A stretch of 48,402 bases of DNA, from the NCBI GenBank assembly GCA_015064745.1, contig SVRR01000012.1:1-48402 (forward strand). Direction: 5' to 3'. Under the pieces are notes generated by a model. That model searched no databases, was not told the origin of the DNA, and worked only from the letters and a program-made list of their open reading frames with translations. Position numbers and translations under genes: made by a program. Positions 7,461 to 16,518 of the stretch are shown here, one piece after another. The stretch's first letter is position 1, and every line of letters begins with the position of its first letter. Origin of the DNA: Oscillospiraceae bacterium. Its GTDB lineage: Bacteria; Bacillota; Clostridia; Oscillospirales; CAG-272.

Positions 7461-8837
7461 ATGCTTGAAATTTCACCAAAATCGAATTTGCTTGAGCAGA
7501 AATCATACAAATATTCCTTGCAGGACGTGGCAGAGCCGAATCTCTACCGCGACGTGTATCCATACACCGAGGTGCCGAGAATTGCCTTTAACCACCGCCG
7601 CGTGCCGATCGGAATGCCGACGGATATTTGGATCACCGACACCTCCTTCCGTGACGGTCAGCAGTCGGTAGAGCCGTATACGGTGAAGCAGATCGTAGAT
7701 CTCTATAAGCTGATGTCGAAGCTTGGCGGACCTTACGGCATTATTCGCCAGACGGAATTTTTCGTTTACAGTGAAAAGGACCGTGAGGCGATTGCAAAAT
7801 GCCAAGAGCTTGGTCTTAAATTCCCCGAGATCACGACGTGGATTCGCGCGAGCAAGGAGGACTTCAAGCTCGTCCGCAATCTCGGTATCCGCGAAACGGG
7901 AATTCTCGTTTCCTGCAGCGATTACCATATCTTCAAGAAAATGAAGATGTCGCGTTCCGAGTGCATGAATTACTATCTTGCTACGGTTGCCGAGGCGTTT
8001 GAGGCAGGCGTTATGCCGCGTTGTCATCTTGAGGATATTACTCGCGCTGATTTTTACGGCTTTGTCGTTCCCTTTGTCAATGAGCTGATGAGGATGTCCG
8101 AGGATGCGGGTATCCCTGTGCGTATCCGCGCGTGTGACACGATGGGCTACGGTGTACCTTACACGGAGGTTGCGCTCCCCAGAAGCGTGCCCGGCATTAT
8201 TTACGGCTTGCAGCACTATTCCGACGTGCCGAGCGAGATGCTGGAATGGCACGGTCATAACGATTTCTACAAAGCGGTCGCCAATGCTTCCACGGCTTGG
8301 ATGTACGGTGCCTCTGCCGTCAACTGCTCTCTTCTCGGCATCGGGGAGAGAACAGGTAATATTCCGCTTGAGGCAATGGTGTTTGAATACGCCTCCCTTC
8401 GCGGATCTTTGGACGGCATGGATCCTACCGTGATCACCGAGATTGCCGACTATTTCCGCCACGAGATGGGCTATGACATTCCCGTGATGACCCCCTTTGT
8501 CGGCAGAAACTTTAATGTGACCCGTGCGGGTATTCATGCTGACGGGCTTTTAAAGGATCAAGAGATCTACAATATTTTTGATACCGAAAAGCTGCTTGGC
8601 AAAAAGCCGTCCGTGCTTATCGGCAAAGCATCCGGGCTTGCGGGTATCGCGTATTGGATCAACGAAAACTACCGCCTTTCGGCATCGGAGCAGGTTACGA
8701 AGAAGACACCAATCGTGATAGCTCTCAAAGAATGGATCGACAGTGAGTACGCCGACGGCAGACAGACCACGCTCTCGAACATCGAGCTGGAAGAGAAAAT
8801 CGAGGAGCTCTCGGGGGGAGCTTTTAAGAGACTTTGA
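7461..8837 (+). CDS. Probable Re-citrate synthase (isopropylmalate/homocitrate synthase family)
   Basis: A 458-residue enzyme of the DRE-TIM metallolyase group, which condenses acetyl-CoA with a 2-oxo acid. Visible motifs: DTSFRDGQQ (60-68; metal-binding Asp and catalytic Arg) and the metal ligands in HGHNDF (264-269). The protein has a long N-terminal segment (YSLQDVAEPNLYRDVYPY) and the phrase GGPYGIIRQTEFF that I associate with the Re-type citrate synthase of clostridia rather than with LeuA. The next two genes, a GntR regulator and aconitase, support citrate as product, leading to 2-oxoglutarate and glutamate. The start at 7461 is set by AAGGAGG. Homocitrate or isopropylmalate synthase remains possible; no leuCD or lysine genes are adjacent. 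Confidence 0.85.
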   Translation: MLEISPKSNLLEQKSYKYSLQDVAEPNLYRDVYPYTEVPRIAFNHRRVPIGMPTDIWITDTSFRDGQQSVEPYTVKQIVDLYKLMSKLGGPYGIIRQTEFFVYSEKDREAIAKCQELGLKFPEITTWIRASKEDFKLVRNLGIRETGILVSCSDYHIFKKMKMSRSECMNYYLATVAEAFEAGVMPRCHLEDITRADFYGFVVPFVNELMRMSEDAGIPVRIRACDTMGYGVPYTEVALPRSVPGIIYGLQHYSDVPSEMLEWHGHNDFYKAVANASTAWMYGASAVNCSLLGIGERTGNIPLEAMVFEYASLRGSLDGMDPTVITEIADYFRHEMGYDIPVMTPFVGRNFNVTRAGIHADGLLKDQEIYNIFDTEKLLGKKPSVLIGKASGLAGIAYWINENYRLSASEQVTKKTPIVIALKEWIDSEYADGRQTTLSNIELEEKIEELSGGAFKRL

Positions 8838-8852
8838 TAAAGGAGAAGGTGT

Positions 8853-9491
8853 ATGGAACACAAGAATTTATCACTTGCCGACCAGGTGTTTGAACGCTTG
8901 GAAGGGGAAATCTTAAGCGGAAAATATCCGCGTGGCGCGGTGTTGACCGAGCTTGCGCTTTGCACTGATATGGGCGTCAGCCGTACCCCTATCCGCGAGG
9001 CGGCGCACCGTCTTGCGCAGGAGCATCTCGTTGAACTGACTACGAAGGGCATCACCGTTCTTGGCGTGACCGAAAAGGATCTCTCCGATATCTACGATAT
9101 CAGAATGCGTCTTGAGGGAATGGCGGCAGCCTTGGCGGCGAAAAACGCTACCGAGCAGCAGATCAAAGAGATGAAGGATGCCCTTGACCTGCAAGAGTTT
9201 TATGAGGGAAAAAAGGATCCCGAGCATATCCGCTACATGGATAGCCGTTTTCACGATATGCTCTACGCCGCGGCAAACAGCATCGTGCTTTACGATACGT
9301 TGATGCCGCTTCACAAGAAAACGCAAAAATTCCGTAAGGCTTCGGTGGAAAACCACAGCCGTGCCGCGGCATCTCTTGCTGAACATCGGGTGATTCTCCA
9401 AGCGATTGCCGCCCATGATGAGATCGCGGCAGAGAAGGCAATGAGCGAGCACGTTAAAAACGCAAAGAAGCATATCACGAAAGGACAGTAA
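8853..9491 (+). CDS. GntR-family regulator, FadR-like with FCD domain
   Basis: A 212-residue transcription factor. N-terminal winged helix-turn-helix (about 8-72) with the family signature SGKYPRGAVLTELALCTDMGV; the key phrase is GVSRTPIREAAHRL. The C-terminal all-helical FCD ligand domain (about 78-205) has the usual DIYDIRMRLEG and HDMLYAAA segments with the His/Asp metal-site pattern. It sits between the citrate synthase and aconitase genes, 15 bp after one and 1 bp before the other, so it most likely controls this operon in response to a pathway carboxylate such as citrate. The ligand is an inference. Confidence 0.92.
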   Translation: MEHKNLSLADQVFERLEGEILSGKYPRGAVLTELALCTDMGVSRTPIREAAHRLAQEHLVELTTKGITVLGVTEKDLSDIYDIRMRLEGMAAALAAKNATEQQIKEMKDALDLQEFYEGKKDPEHIRYMDSRFHDMLYAAANSIVLYDTLMPLHKKTQKFRKASVENHSRAAASLAEHRVILQAIAAHDEIAAEKAMSEHVKNAKKHITKGQ

Positions 9492-9492
9492 T

Positions 9493-11421
9493 ATGGGACT
9501 TACACTTGCACAAAAGATCATAAAAGCACACCTTGTCAGCGGAGAGATGACGGTCGGAAGCGAGATCGCGCTTCGTATTGACCAGACGCTTACCCAAGAT
9601 GCCACGGGTACGATGGCGTACCTTGAATTTGAAACGATGGGCATTGACCGCGTACGCACCGAAAGAAGCGTTGCGTATATTGACCACAACACCCTGCAAT
9701 CGGGCTTTGAGAATGCGGATGACCATAGATTCATCCAATCTATTGCAAAGAAATACGGCATTTACTTCTCTCGCCCCGGTAACGGTATTTGCCACCAAGT
9801 ACATTTGGAACGCTTCGGCATTCCCGGAAAAACGCTCATCGGCTCGGATAGCCACACCCCCACGGGCGGCGGTATCGGTATGCTTGCCTTCGGTGCGGGC
9901 GGACTTGATGTCGCGGTCGCTATGGGTGGCGGCGCATACTATATCACCATGCCCAAGATGATCAAGGTCAACCTCACGGGTCGTCTTCGCCCCTTCGTGA
10001 CGGCAAAGGATGTTAGCCTTGAAATTCTTCGTATTCTCTCCGTCAAGGGCGGTGTCGGCTCTATCATCGAATGGGGCGGTGAGGGCGTTAAGACGCTCTC
10101 CGTTCCCGAGCGTGCCACCATTACCAACATGGGCACCGAGCTTGGCGCTACCACCTCTATCTTCCCCTCGGACGAGATTACAAGAGCTTTCCTGAAAGCT
10201 GAGGGCAGAGAAGAGGTCTATGTGCCTCTCGCTTCCGATCCCGATGCGGAATACGACCGCGTGATCGATATCGATCTTTCCGCTTTGAAGCCCTTGATCG
10301 CTTGTCCCCATATGCCTGATAACGTTGTAACGGTGGAAAGCCTTAAGGGCACGAAGGTGGATCAGGTCTGCATTGGCTCTTGCACCAACTCCTCGCTCCT
10401 TGACCTTCTCAAGGTTGCGGCACTCTTAAAAGGGAAGACCATTCTCCCCTCAGTCAGTCTCTCTATCTCTCCCGGCTCAAAGCAGGTGCTTGCAATGCTG
10501 TCCGAATGCGGTGCGCTTACCGATATCTTAGCTTCGGGTGCTCGTGTATTGGAGTGTGCTTGCGGTCCTTGTATCGGCATGGGCTTCTCCCCCAATTCCG
10601 CAGGTGTTAGCCTTCGTACCTTCAACCGCAACTTTGAGGGCAGAAGCGGCACAAAGGACGCAAAGGTCTATCTCGTTTCTCCCGAAACGGCAGTCGCCGC
10701 CGCCCTCACGGGTGAGATCACCGATCCTATTCTGCTCGGCGAGATGCCCGAAATCAAGATGCCCGACGCCTTCCGCATCGACGACAGCGCCATTCTTGCG
10801 CCCGCCGACCCCGAAGAAGCCAGGAGCCTTGAGGTTCTGCGCGGTCCCAACATTAAGAAATTCCCCGACAGCGTGCCGTGGACGGACTCTGTGCGTGCCG
10901 AGCTCGTTTTGAAGGTCGGCGATAATATCACCACCGACCATATCATGCCCGCAGGCGCTAAGATCCTTCCTTATCGCTCCAATATTCCTCACCTTTCGCA
11001 GTACTGCTTCGGCGTTTGCGACCCTACCTTCCCCGAAAGAGCAAAGAAGGCGGGGGAGAGCATTGTCGTGGGCGGTGTCAACTACGGTCAGGGCTCGTCG
11101 CGTGAGCATGCCGCGCTCGTACCCCTCTATCTTGGTGTGCGTGCCGTGGTTGCTAAGAGCTTTGCGCGTATTCACGCGGCAAATCTTATTAACGCAGGCA
11201 TTATGCCTCTCACCTTCAAGAATGCCGAGGATTACGACTGTATCGAAGAGGGCGATATGCTTTCTCTTTCCGCCGTTTACGCGGGCATGGACGCGGGTGA
11301 GATCATCCTCCGTGATGAAACGAAGGGCATTGACCTGCCTCTCGTTTGCACCTTTACCGAGCGCCAAAAGGCGATCTTAAAGGCAGGCGGACTGCTTGCC
11401 TATACCAAGGAAAGCAATTAA
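9493..11421 (+). CDS. acn: Aconitate hydratase
   Basis: Converts citrate to isocitrate through cis-aconitate with a [4Fe-4S] cluster. The 642-residue protein has the cluster cysteines C297 (in GSCTNSS), C357 and C360 (CGPC), substrate-binding GSDSHTPTGGG (about 117-127), and a C-terminal swivel domain with NYGQGSSREHAA. The length fits the shorter bacterial aconitase type of about 640-660 residues rather than the 850-900-residue AcnA/AcnB. The ATG lies 1 bp after the GntR stop, with AAGGA upstream, so translation is probably coupled. No isocitrate dehydrogenase gene follows; the operon ends with a terminator. Confidence 0.95.
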   Translation: MGLTLAQKIIKAHLVSGEMTVGSEIALRIDQTLTQDATGTMAYLEFETMGIDRVRTERSVAYIDHNTLQSGFENADDHRFIQSIAKKYGIYFSRPGNGICHQVHLERFGIPGKTLIGSDSHTPTGGGIGMLAFGAGGLDVAVAMGGGAYYITMPKMIKVNLTGRLRPFVTAKDVSLEILRILSVKGGVGSIIEWGGEGVKTLSVPERATITNMGTELGATTSIFPSDEITRAFLKAEGREEVYVPLASDPDAEYDRVIDIDLSALKPLIACPHMPDNVVTVESLKGTKVDQVCIGSCTNSSLLDLLKVAALLKGKTILPSVSLSISPGSKQVLAMLSECGALTDILASGARVLECACGPCIGMGFSPNSAGVSLRTFNRNFEGRSGTKDAKVYLVSPETAVAAALTGEITDPILLGEMPEIKMPDAFRIDDSAILAPADPEEARSLEVLRGPNIKKFPDSVPWTDSVRAELVLKVGDNITTDHIMPAGAKILPYRSNIPHLSQYCFGVCDPTFPERAKKAGESIVVGGVNYGQGSSREHAALVPLYLGVRAVVAKSFARIHAANLINAGIMPLTFKNAEDYDCIEEGDMLSLSAVYAGMDAGEIILRDETKGIDLPLVCTFTERQKAILKAGGLLAYTKESN

Positions 11422-11426
11422 ATCCA

Positions 11427-11453
11427 AAACCGACCGCATTGCGGTCGGTTTTT
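11427..11453 (+). terminator. Terminator of the citrate synthase-aconitase operon
   Basis: ACCGACCGC / GCGGTCGGT stem with an ATT loop and a T run, starting 6 bp after the aconitase stop. Confidence 0.92.
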
Positions 11454-11455
11454 CA

Positions 11456-11484
11456 TTGAAAAAAGAGAGAAATTCGGCTATAAT
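11456..11484 (+). promoter_or_regulatory. Promoter of the acyltransferase gene
   Basis: TTGAAA (11456-11461), 17-bp spacer, TATAAT (11479-11484). It starts 3 bp after the preceding terminator. Confidence 0.85.
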
Positions 11485-11513
11485 ATAAGCAACGAATAAT
11501 GGGAGGATTCCCT

Positions 11514-12791
11514 ATGAAGGTCAAAATAAAGCAAATGAGCTATGACGCGGTCATGGCTTTGCCGCGCCCAAAGCACAAAAAGCCCAAACGCCCCAACATC
11601 CTTTTTCGCACACTTTTAAAGCTTGTATCTCTTCCCGATCTGTGGGCAACGAAATTCCGCTTTCGCCGCATCGGTATGGAAAAGCTCGGCAAGCGTGAGC
11701 CTTGTCTGTACTTGATGAATCACTCAAGCTTTATCGATCTTGAGATCGCCGCAAGTGTCCTTTATCCCCGTGCCTTTAATATCGTTTCCACGTGGGACGC
11801 CTTTATCGGGAAAAGATGGTTGATGCGTAACCTCGGTTGCGTTCCGACCGTGAAATTCGCCTTTGACGTGGGACTTGTGCGAGACATCTTTTACGCCGTG
11901 CGTGAGAAAAAGTGTTCCGTTTTGATTTACCCCGAAGCGGGCTATTCGCTTGACGGTACGGCGACGGTGTTTCCCGATAACTTTGCACAGTTTGTCAAAA
12001 AGCTTGGAATTCCCGTTGCTATGATCCGCACCTACGGCGCCTTTACCCGCGACCCTCTTTATAACAATCTGCAAAGACGTCGCGTGCGCGTAAGTGCCGA
12101 TGTGGAGTATCTCTTTACAGCGGAAGAGATTGCCGAAAAGAGCGAGGAGGAGATCTTTGACCGTATTCGTGAATGCTTTGATTTCGATAATTTCCGTTGG
12201 CAAAGCGAAAACCGGGTGCGGGTAGACGAGCCCTTCCGTGCCGACTATCTGAACCGCGTGCTCTACAAATGTCCGCATTGCTTGAAGGAGGGGGTCACCG
12301 AGGGAAAGGGCATTTACCTCTTCTGCCACGCTTGCGGCGCGAAGTATCGTCTTGATGAATACGGACGCCTGGAAGCCGAGGGGCAAGAAACACTCTTTTC
12401 TTATGTTTCTGATTGGTTTGCATGGCAGAGAAAATGTGTGCGCGAAGAAATTAAGTCAGGGAAGTATTCCTTAGATATCCCCGTGGAGATCGCCATGCAG
12501 GTGGATACCAAGGCGCTGTATTTCGTTGGCGAAGGCCGCTTAACGCACACGACCGACGGCTTTACGCTCACGGGCTGTGACGGTAAGCTCTCGGTAACGC
12601 AAGGTGCCACTCATACCTATTCCGTCAATGCCGATTATAACTTTTATGAGATTGGCGACGTGATATCCTTCGGTAACACCAAGGCGATCTATTATTGCTT
12701 TCCCAAATGCAAAGGAGACTTTGTCGCCAAAACCCGTCTCGCCACAGAGGAGATATACCGTCTCTTGCACAAAAACGGTGCAAATGCGTAA
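11514..12791 (+). CDS. PlsC-like acyltransferase with a C-terminal zinc ribbon
   Basis: A 425-residue protein. Residues about 60-230 carry the glycerolipid acyltransferase fold: NHSSFIDLE (NHx4D motif), then IYPEAGYS in the place of the usual FPEG motif. This suggests transfer of an acyl chain to a lysophospholipid or related acceptor at the membrane. Past this domain is CPHC, a 17-residue gap and CHACGAKYRLDEYGRLE, a four-cysteine zinc ribbon, then about 135 residues that look beta-rich and unrecognised. The start is set by GGGAGG upstream of ATG 11514. It is a single-gene unit between a promoter and a shared terminator. The substrate cannot be told. Confidence 0.87.
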   Translation: MKVKIKQMSYDAVMALPRPKHKKPKRPNILFRTLLKLVSLPDLWATKFRFRRIGMEKLGKREPCLYLMNHSSFIDLEIAASVLYPRAFNIVSTWDAFIGKRWLMRNLGCVPTVKFAFDVGLVRDIFYAVREKKCSVLIYPEAGYSLDGTATVFPDNFAQFVKKLGIPVAMIRTYGAFTRDPLYNNLQRRRVRVSADVEYLFTAEEIAEKSEEEIFDRIRECFDFDNFRWQSENRVRVDEPFRADYLNRVLYKCPHCLKEGVTEGKGIYLFCHACGAKYRLDEYGRLEAEGQETLFSYVSDWFAWQRKCVREEIKSGKYSLDIPVEIAMQVDTKALYFVGEGRLTHTTDGFTLTGCDGKLSVTQGATHTYSVNADYNFYEIGDVISFGNTKAIYYCFPKCKGDFVAKTRLATEEIYRLLHKNGANA

Positions 12792-12794
12792 GAA

Positions 12795-12840
12795 AAAAGA
12801 CCTTGTAAGGGAAATCCTTTGCAAGGTCTTTTCTTTTTTT
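12795..12840. terminator. Bidirectional terminator between the acyltransferase and pyrI genes
   Basis: AAAAGACCTTG pairs with CAAGGTCTTTT around a 16-nt loop, with T-rich sequence on the plus side and A-rich on the other. It lies between two convergent genes, 3 bp from each end. Confidence 0.85.
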
Positions 12841-12842
12841 GA

Positions 12843-13262
12843 TCAATTCTTCGCTTTGCTTTCGCAATAGATGCAGCGATAGGTGCGGTTTTCCGCGTCC
12901 GTCAAGCGGAAAACGTGGGAAAGCTCCTGCTCGGTCGACGTAATGCAACGGGGGTTTTTGCATTTTACAATATCGACAATCTCAAGAGGAAGTCCCGGAT
13001 GATATTTACGCGTAAGAATACCGTTTTCAATAATATTGACAGTTACGTCGGGATCAATATAGCCGAGCGCATCAAGGTCTAAGGGGAGATCAACGTCAAC
13101 CTTAATAATATCCTTTGCCCCCATACGGCGGCTTGCCGCGTTCATGATGATGGCAATGGGGCAGTTCAATTTGTCAAGCCCCAAGAAGCGGTAGATAAGC
13201 ATGCCTTTCCCCGGTGTGATATGGTCAATAACAACACCGTTGCGGATAGAATCAACGTTCAT
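12843..13262 (-). CDS. pyrI: Aspartate carbamoyltransferase regulatory subunit
   Basis: A 139-residue PyrI, the nucleotide-binding subunit that makes aspartate carbamoyltransferase respond to CTP/ATP. The N-terminal allosteric domain (about 1-95) is followed by a zinc domain with C101, C106, C130 and C133, all present. The ATG follows the pyrB stop codon with no gap (TAA ATG), and the Shine-Dalgarno AGGAGG lies inside the end of pyrB. It is the last gene of the pyrimidine operon. Having PyrI implies feedback control at protein level. Confidence 0.97.
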   Translation of the reverse strand: MNVDSIRNGVVIDHITPGKGMLIYRFLGLDKLNCPIAIIMNAASRRMGAKDIIKVDVDLPLDLDALGYIDPDVTVNIIENGILTRKYHPGLPLEIVDIVKCKNPRCITSTEQELSHVFRLTDAENRTYRCIYCESKAKN

Positions 13263-14192
13263 TTACGCTTCCTCCTTTTCTTTGGCTTCAAGCAGCATTT
13301 TTATGAGTGCCATACGGATATACTTGCCACAGAGCACCTGCTTGAAGTAGCAAGCGCGCGCATCGGCATCTACGCCTACCGAGATTTCGTTCACGCGGGG
13401 CAGAGGATGGAGAACAGAGCAGTCCGCCTTTGCCTTTGCCAGCTTTAAGGGGGTGAGGATATAGCTGTCCTTGAGGCGAATATAATCCTGCTCGTTGAAG
13501 AAACGCTCCTTCTGTACGCGCGTCATGTAGAGCACGTCAAGGGAGGAGAGCACTGCTTCAAGGTCGGTCGTCTCCTCGTAGGGGATGGCGTTTCTGTCAA
13601 GCACCTCGTGCTTGATATAGTCGGGGATCTTCAATTCCTCGGGGGAGATAAGAACGAAGCGAATGCCTGCGTAGCGCGCCATGGCGGTAATCAGGGAATG
13701 CACGGTTCTGCCAAACTTTAAGTCCCCACAAAGACCAATCGTCATATCGGTCAAGCGACCTTTTTCACGCTTGATGGTGAGAAGGTCGGTAAGCGTTTGC
13801 GTCGGATGGTTGTGTCCGCCGTCGCCCGCGTTGATGACGGGAACGGAGGCGTTCAGGGAAGCGACCATGGGAGCGCCCTCCTTGAAATGACGCATGACCA
13901 TGATGTCGGCAAAGCAGGAAATGACCTTCGCCGTGTCGGCAACGCTCTCACCCTTTGCGGCAGAGGAGCTTTGCGCCTCGGAAAAGCCGAGCACACCTCC
14001 GCCAAGCTCCATCATCGCCGCCTCAAAGGAAAGACGGGTACGGGTGGAGGGCTCGTAAAAGAGGGTAGCAAGCTTTTTGCCGCGGCATACCTCGCTGTAC
14101 TTTTTGGGATTTGCGATAATGTCCTCTGCGGTAGCGATCAGCGAGTCGATATCTGCTATCGAGAGGTCGTCCATACCGATAAGATGTCTCAT
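13263..14192 (-). CDS. pyrB: Aspartate carbamoyltransferase catalytic subunit
   Basis: Forms N-carbamoyl-L-aspartate from carbamoyl phosphate and aspartate. The 309 residues include the carbamoyl-phosphate motif STRTR (49-53), the HNHPTQ-type loop [12 protein letters not shown] and HPLPR (from H262). The size and motifs are those of the class B enzyme that pairs with PyrI, which is the next gene. It lies 9 bp after pyrE. Confidence 0.97.
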   Translation of the reverse strand: MRHLIGMDDLSIADIDSLIATAEDIIANPKKYSEVCRGKKLATLFYEPSTRTRLSFEAAMMELGGGVLGFSEAQSSSAAKGESVADTAKVISCFADIMVMRHFKEGAPMVASLNASVPVINAGDGGHNHPTQTLTDLLTIKREKGRLTDMTIGLCGDLKFGRTVHSLITAMARYAGIRFVLISPEELKIPDYIKHEVLDRNAIPYEETTDLEAVLSSLDVLYMTRVQKERFFNEQDYIRLKDSYILTPLKLAKAKADCSVLHPLPRVNEISVGVDADARACYFKQVLCGKYIRMALIKMLLEAKEKEEA

Positions 14193-14201
14193 AGGGGCAC
14201 C

Positions 14202-14858
14202 TTACGCTTTCGCGCCGTTGACGGCAAGATAATTCTTAATGCGCGTCACGTTCTCTTCGTTTTTGGGATCTGCTTCCAGATATTCAATGATGTCGTAAAC
14301 ATCCACGATAGAGTAAACGGGGAAGCCGAACTGCTCCTCGATTTCCTGCATGGCACCCTTTTCACTTTGTCCCTTTTCCTTGCGGTCTACCATGATAAAG
14401 GTTGCGGCAACCTTCACACCTTCAAGGTGAGAAAGAATTTCCATGCTCTCGCGAATGGCAGTGCCTGCGGTGATAACGTCCTCAATGATGACGACCTCCT
14501 CACCCTCTGTGGGAACGTATCCGACGAAAACGCCGCCCTCACCGTGATCCTTGACCTCCTTGCGGTTGAAGAAGAAGGGAACGTTGAGACCGTTCTTCGA
14601 AAGCGCGACAGCCGCCGAAACGGAAAGGGAAATGCCCTTGTAGGCAGGACCGTAAAGAACAGCGGGCTTTTTGCCCAGCTTTTCAAAATACGCCTTGGCA
14701 TAGAACTCGCCGAGCGTTGCGATATCGTTACCGGTTTTGATCATGCCCGCGTTGATGAAGTAAGGGATCTTTCGTCCGCTTTTTGCGGTGAAGTCGCCAA
14801 ACTTTAAAACGCCTGCACTCTCAAGAAACTGTATAAATTCTCTTTTGTAAGCTTCCAT
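14202..14858 (-). CDS. pyrE: Orotate phosphoribosyltransferase
   Basis: Converts orotate and PRPP to orotidine 5'-phosphate. The 218-residue protein has the PRPP-binding signature VVIIEDVITAGTA (about 125-137) and an N-terminal hood with KSGRKIPYFINAG. The start has GAGAGGAAA upstream. It follows pyrF by 20 bp, so the two enzymes of the last UMP steps are made together but not fused. Confidence 0.96.
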   Translation of the reverse strand: MEAYKREFIQFLESAGVLKFGDFTAKSGRKIPYFINAGMIKTGNDIATLGEFYAKAYFEKLGKKPAVLYGPAYKGISLSVSAAVALSKNGLNVPFFFNRKEVKDHGEGGVFVGYVPTEGEEVVIIEDVITAGTAIRESMEILSHLEGVKVAATFIMVDRKEKGQSEKGAMQEIEEQFGFPVYSIVDVYDIIEYLEADPKNEENVTRIKNYLAVNGAKA

Positions 14859-14878
14859 GGTGGTATTTCCTCTCTTTT

Positions 14879-15577
14879 TTAGTCAACAAATTCCGCGACA
14901 CAGCGGCGGTAAGCGGCAACAGGGTCATCGGCTGCTGTGATCGGACGTCCGACAACGATATAGTCAGAGCCAATCTTCTTTGCTTCGGCAGGCGTCATAA
15001 CGCGCTTTTGGTCGCCTACATCACCGTCCGCAAAGCGAACACCGGGCGTTACGGTAACAAAGCTCTTACCGCAAACATCGTGCACCTTGCCTGCTTCGAG
15101 GGGAGAGCAAACGACGCCGTCAAGACCTGCCTCCATTGCGTTGTGCGCGTAGTGCATGACCACCTTATCAATGGGCTCACGGATGAGAAGGTCGTTCTCC
15201 ATGCTCTCCTGATCGGTGCTCGTCAGCTGAGTAACGGCGATAAGCATGGGGCGCGTGCCGTCGGGACGGGTCAGACCCTCAATAGCCGCCTCCATCATAC
15301 GCTTCGTACCTGCCGCGTGGAGGTTGGTCATATCCACGTCAAGGCGGGAAAGTACAGCCATAGATTTCTTTACCGTGTTGGGAATGTCGTGGAGCTTAAG
15401 GTCAAGAAAGATCTTATGACCTCTCTTTTTGATCTCCTTCACAATGGCAGGACCTTCCGCATAGAAAAGCTCCATGCCGATCTTGACGAAGGGCTTTTCA
15501 TCCTTAAACTGATCAAGGAAGCTGAAAACCGCTTCGGCACTCGCGAAATCGCAGGCAATAATAACGTCTTTTCCCAT
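14879..15577 (-). CDS. pyrF: Orotidine 5'-phosphate decarboxylase
   Basis: Produces UMP from OMP. The 232-residue protein carries the catalytic D59-x-K61-x-x-D64 array in [13 protein letters not shown] and a C-terminal phosphate-binding [11 protein letters not shown]. It matches the short bacterial (group I) form. AAAAGGAG lies 8 nt before the ATG. Confidence 0.97.
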   Translation of the reverse strand: MGKDVIIACDFASAEAVFSFLDQFKDEKPFVKIGMELFYAEGPAIVKEIKKRGHKIFLDLKLHDIPNTVKKSMAVLSRLDVDMTNLHAAGTKRMMEAAIEGLTRPDGTRPMLIAVTQLTSTDQESMENDLLIREPIDKVVMHYAHNAMEAGLDGVVCSPLEAGKVHDVCGKSFVTVTPGVRFADGDVGDQKRVMTPAEAKKIGSDYIVVGRPITAADDPVAAYRRCVAEFVD

Positions 15578-15603
15578 GATATATACTCCTTTTTAATGCT
15601 TTA

Positions 15604-16518
15604 TCATACGTGTGCCGCGCCGATGATCTCGGACAGGGATGCAATTTTATACTTTTCCATCGCGGCAGGAAGTGCCTCTATAATATTCTTTGAGGCAAAG
15701 GGGTCGATAAGGTTGGCGGCACCGATCTCCACGGCGGTAGCACCTGTCATCATCATTTCGATGACATCGTCGGCAGAGGAAACACCGCCCATACCCACGA
15801 CGGGAATTTTCACCGCGCTTGATACCTGATATACCATGCGAAGCGCAACGGGGAAGATGGCACTGCCCGAAAAACCGCCCATTTTGTTGGCGATGATGGG
15901 GGCGCGCTTTTTGAGATCAATTCGCATACCGAGCATGGTGTTGATGAGGCTGATGCCGTCAGCGCCCGCCTCCTCGCACGCCTTGGCGATGGAAACGATA
16001 TCGGTAACGTTGGGGGAAAGCTTGATGATAACGGGCTTGGTCGTCACCGCCTTGACGGCTCTCGTGACCTCAGCCGCAGCTTCAGGGCTTGTGCCGAAGC
16101 TCATACCGCCGCCGTGTACGTTCGGGCAGCTGACGTTGACCTCGATCCAGCCGACCTGCTCACATTTGTCGATCTTTTCGCAGGTATAGACGTATTCGTC
16201 GACAGAAAAGCCAGAAACGTTTGCCATGACAGGCTTAGAAAAACATTTTTTAAGCTTTGGCAGTTCCTCGGAAATGACTTTCTCTACGCCCGGGTTTTGA
16301 AGCCCTACGGCGTTGATCATGCCCGCCGTACATTCCGCGATGCGCGGGGTAGGGTTGCCGAAGCGCGGCTCCTTGGTCGTTCCCTTGAAGGAAAACGTAC
16401 CGAGAACGTTGATATCGTAAAGCTCGGCAAACTCATAGCCGAAGCCAAACGTGCCGCTGGCGGGGATCACGGGATTATCAAGAGGAATGCCACAAAGGCT
16501 AACGTTTAATTTTCCCAT
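15604..16518 (-). CDS. pyrD: Dihydroorotate dehydrogenase B, catalytic subunit (class 1B)
   Basis: FMN enzyme oxidising dihydroorotate to orotate; with PyrK it passes electrons to NAD+. The 304 residues start MGKLNVSLCG at 16518, chosen for GGAGGAGA 5 nt upstream and because earlier in-frame codons overlap pyrK. Motifs: IPASGTFGFGYE near the start, VNVSCPNVHGGG (class 1 catalytic cysteine loop), and GMGGVSSADDVIEMM FMN-phosphate binding. The first 13 bp overlap the end of pyrK. Confidence 0.96.
   Translation of the reverse strand: MGKLNVSLCGIPLDNPVIPASGTFGFGYEFAELYDINVLGTFSFKGTTKEPRFGNPTPRIAECTAGMINAVGLQNPGVEKVISEELPKLKKCFSKPVMANVSGFSVDEYVYTCEKIDKCEQVGWIEVNVSCPNVHGGGMSFGTSPEAAAEVTRAVKAVTTKPVIIKLSPNVTDIVSIAKACEEAGADGISLINTMLGMRIDLKKRAPIIANKMGGFSGSAIFPVALRMVYQVSSAVKIPVVGMGGVSSADDVIEMMMTGATAVEIGAANLIDPFASKNIIEALPAAMEKYKIASLSEIIGAAHV

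Noticed and set aside
7503-8537. Minus-strand open frame of 344 codons within the citrate synthase gene
   Set aside because: Antisense to a gene with complete active-site motifs; no ribosome-binding site.
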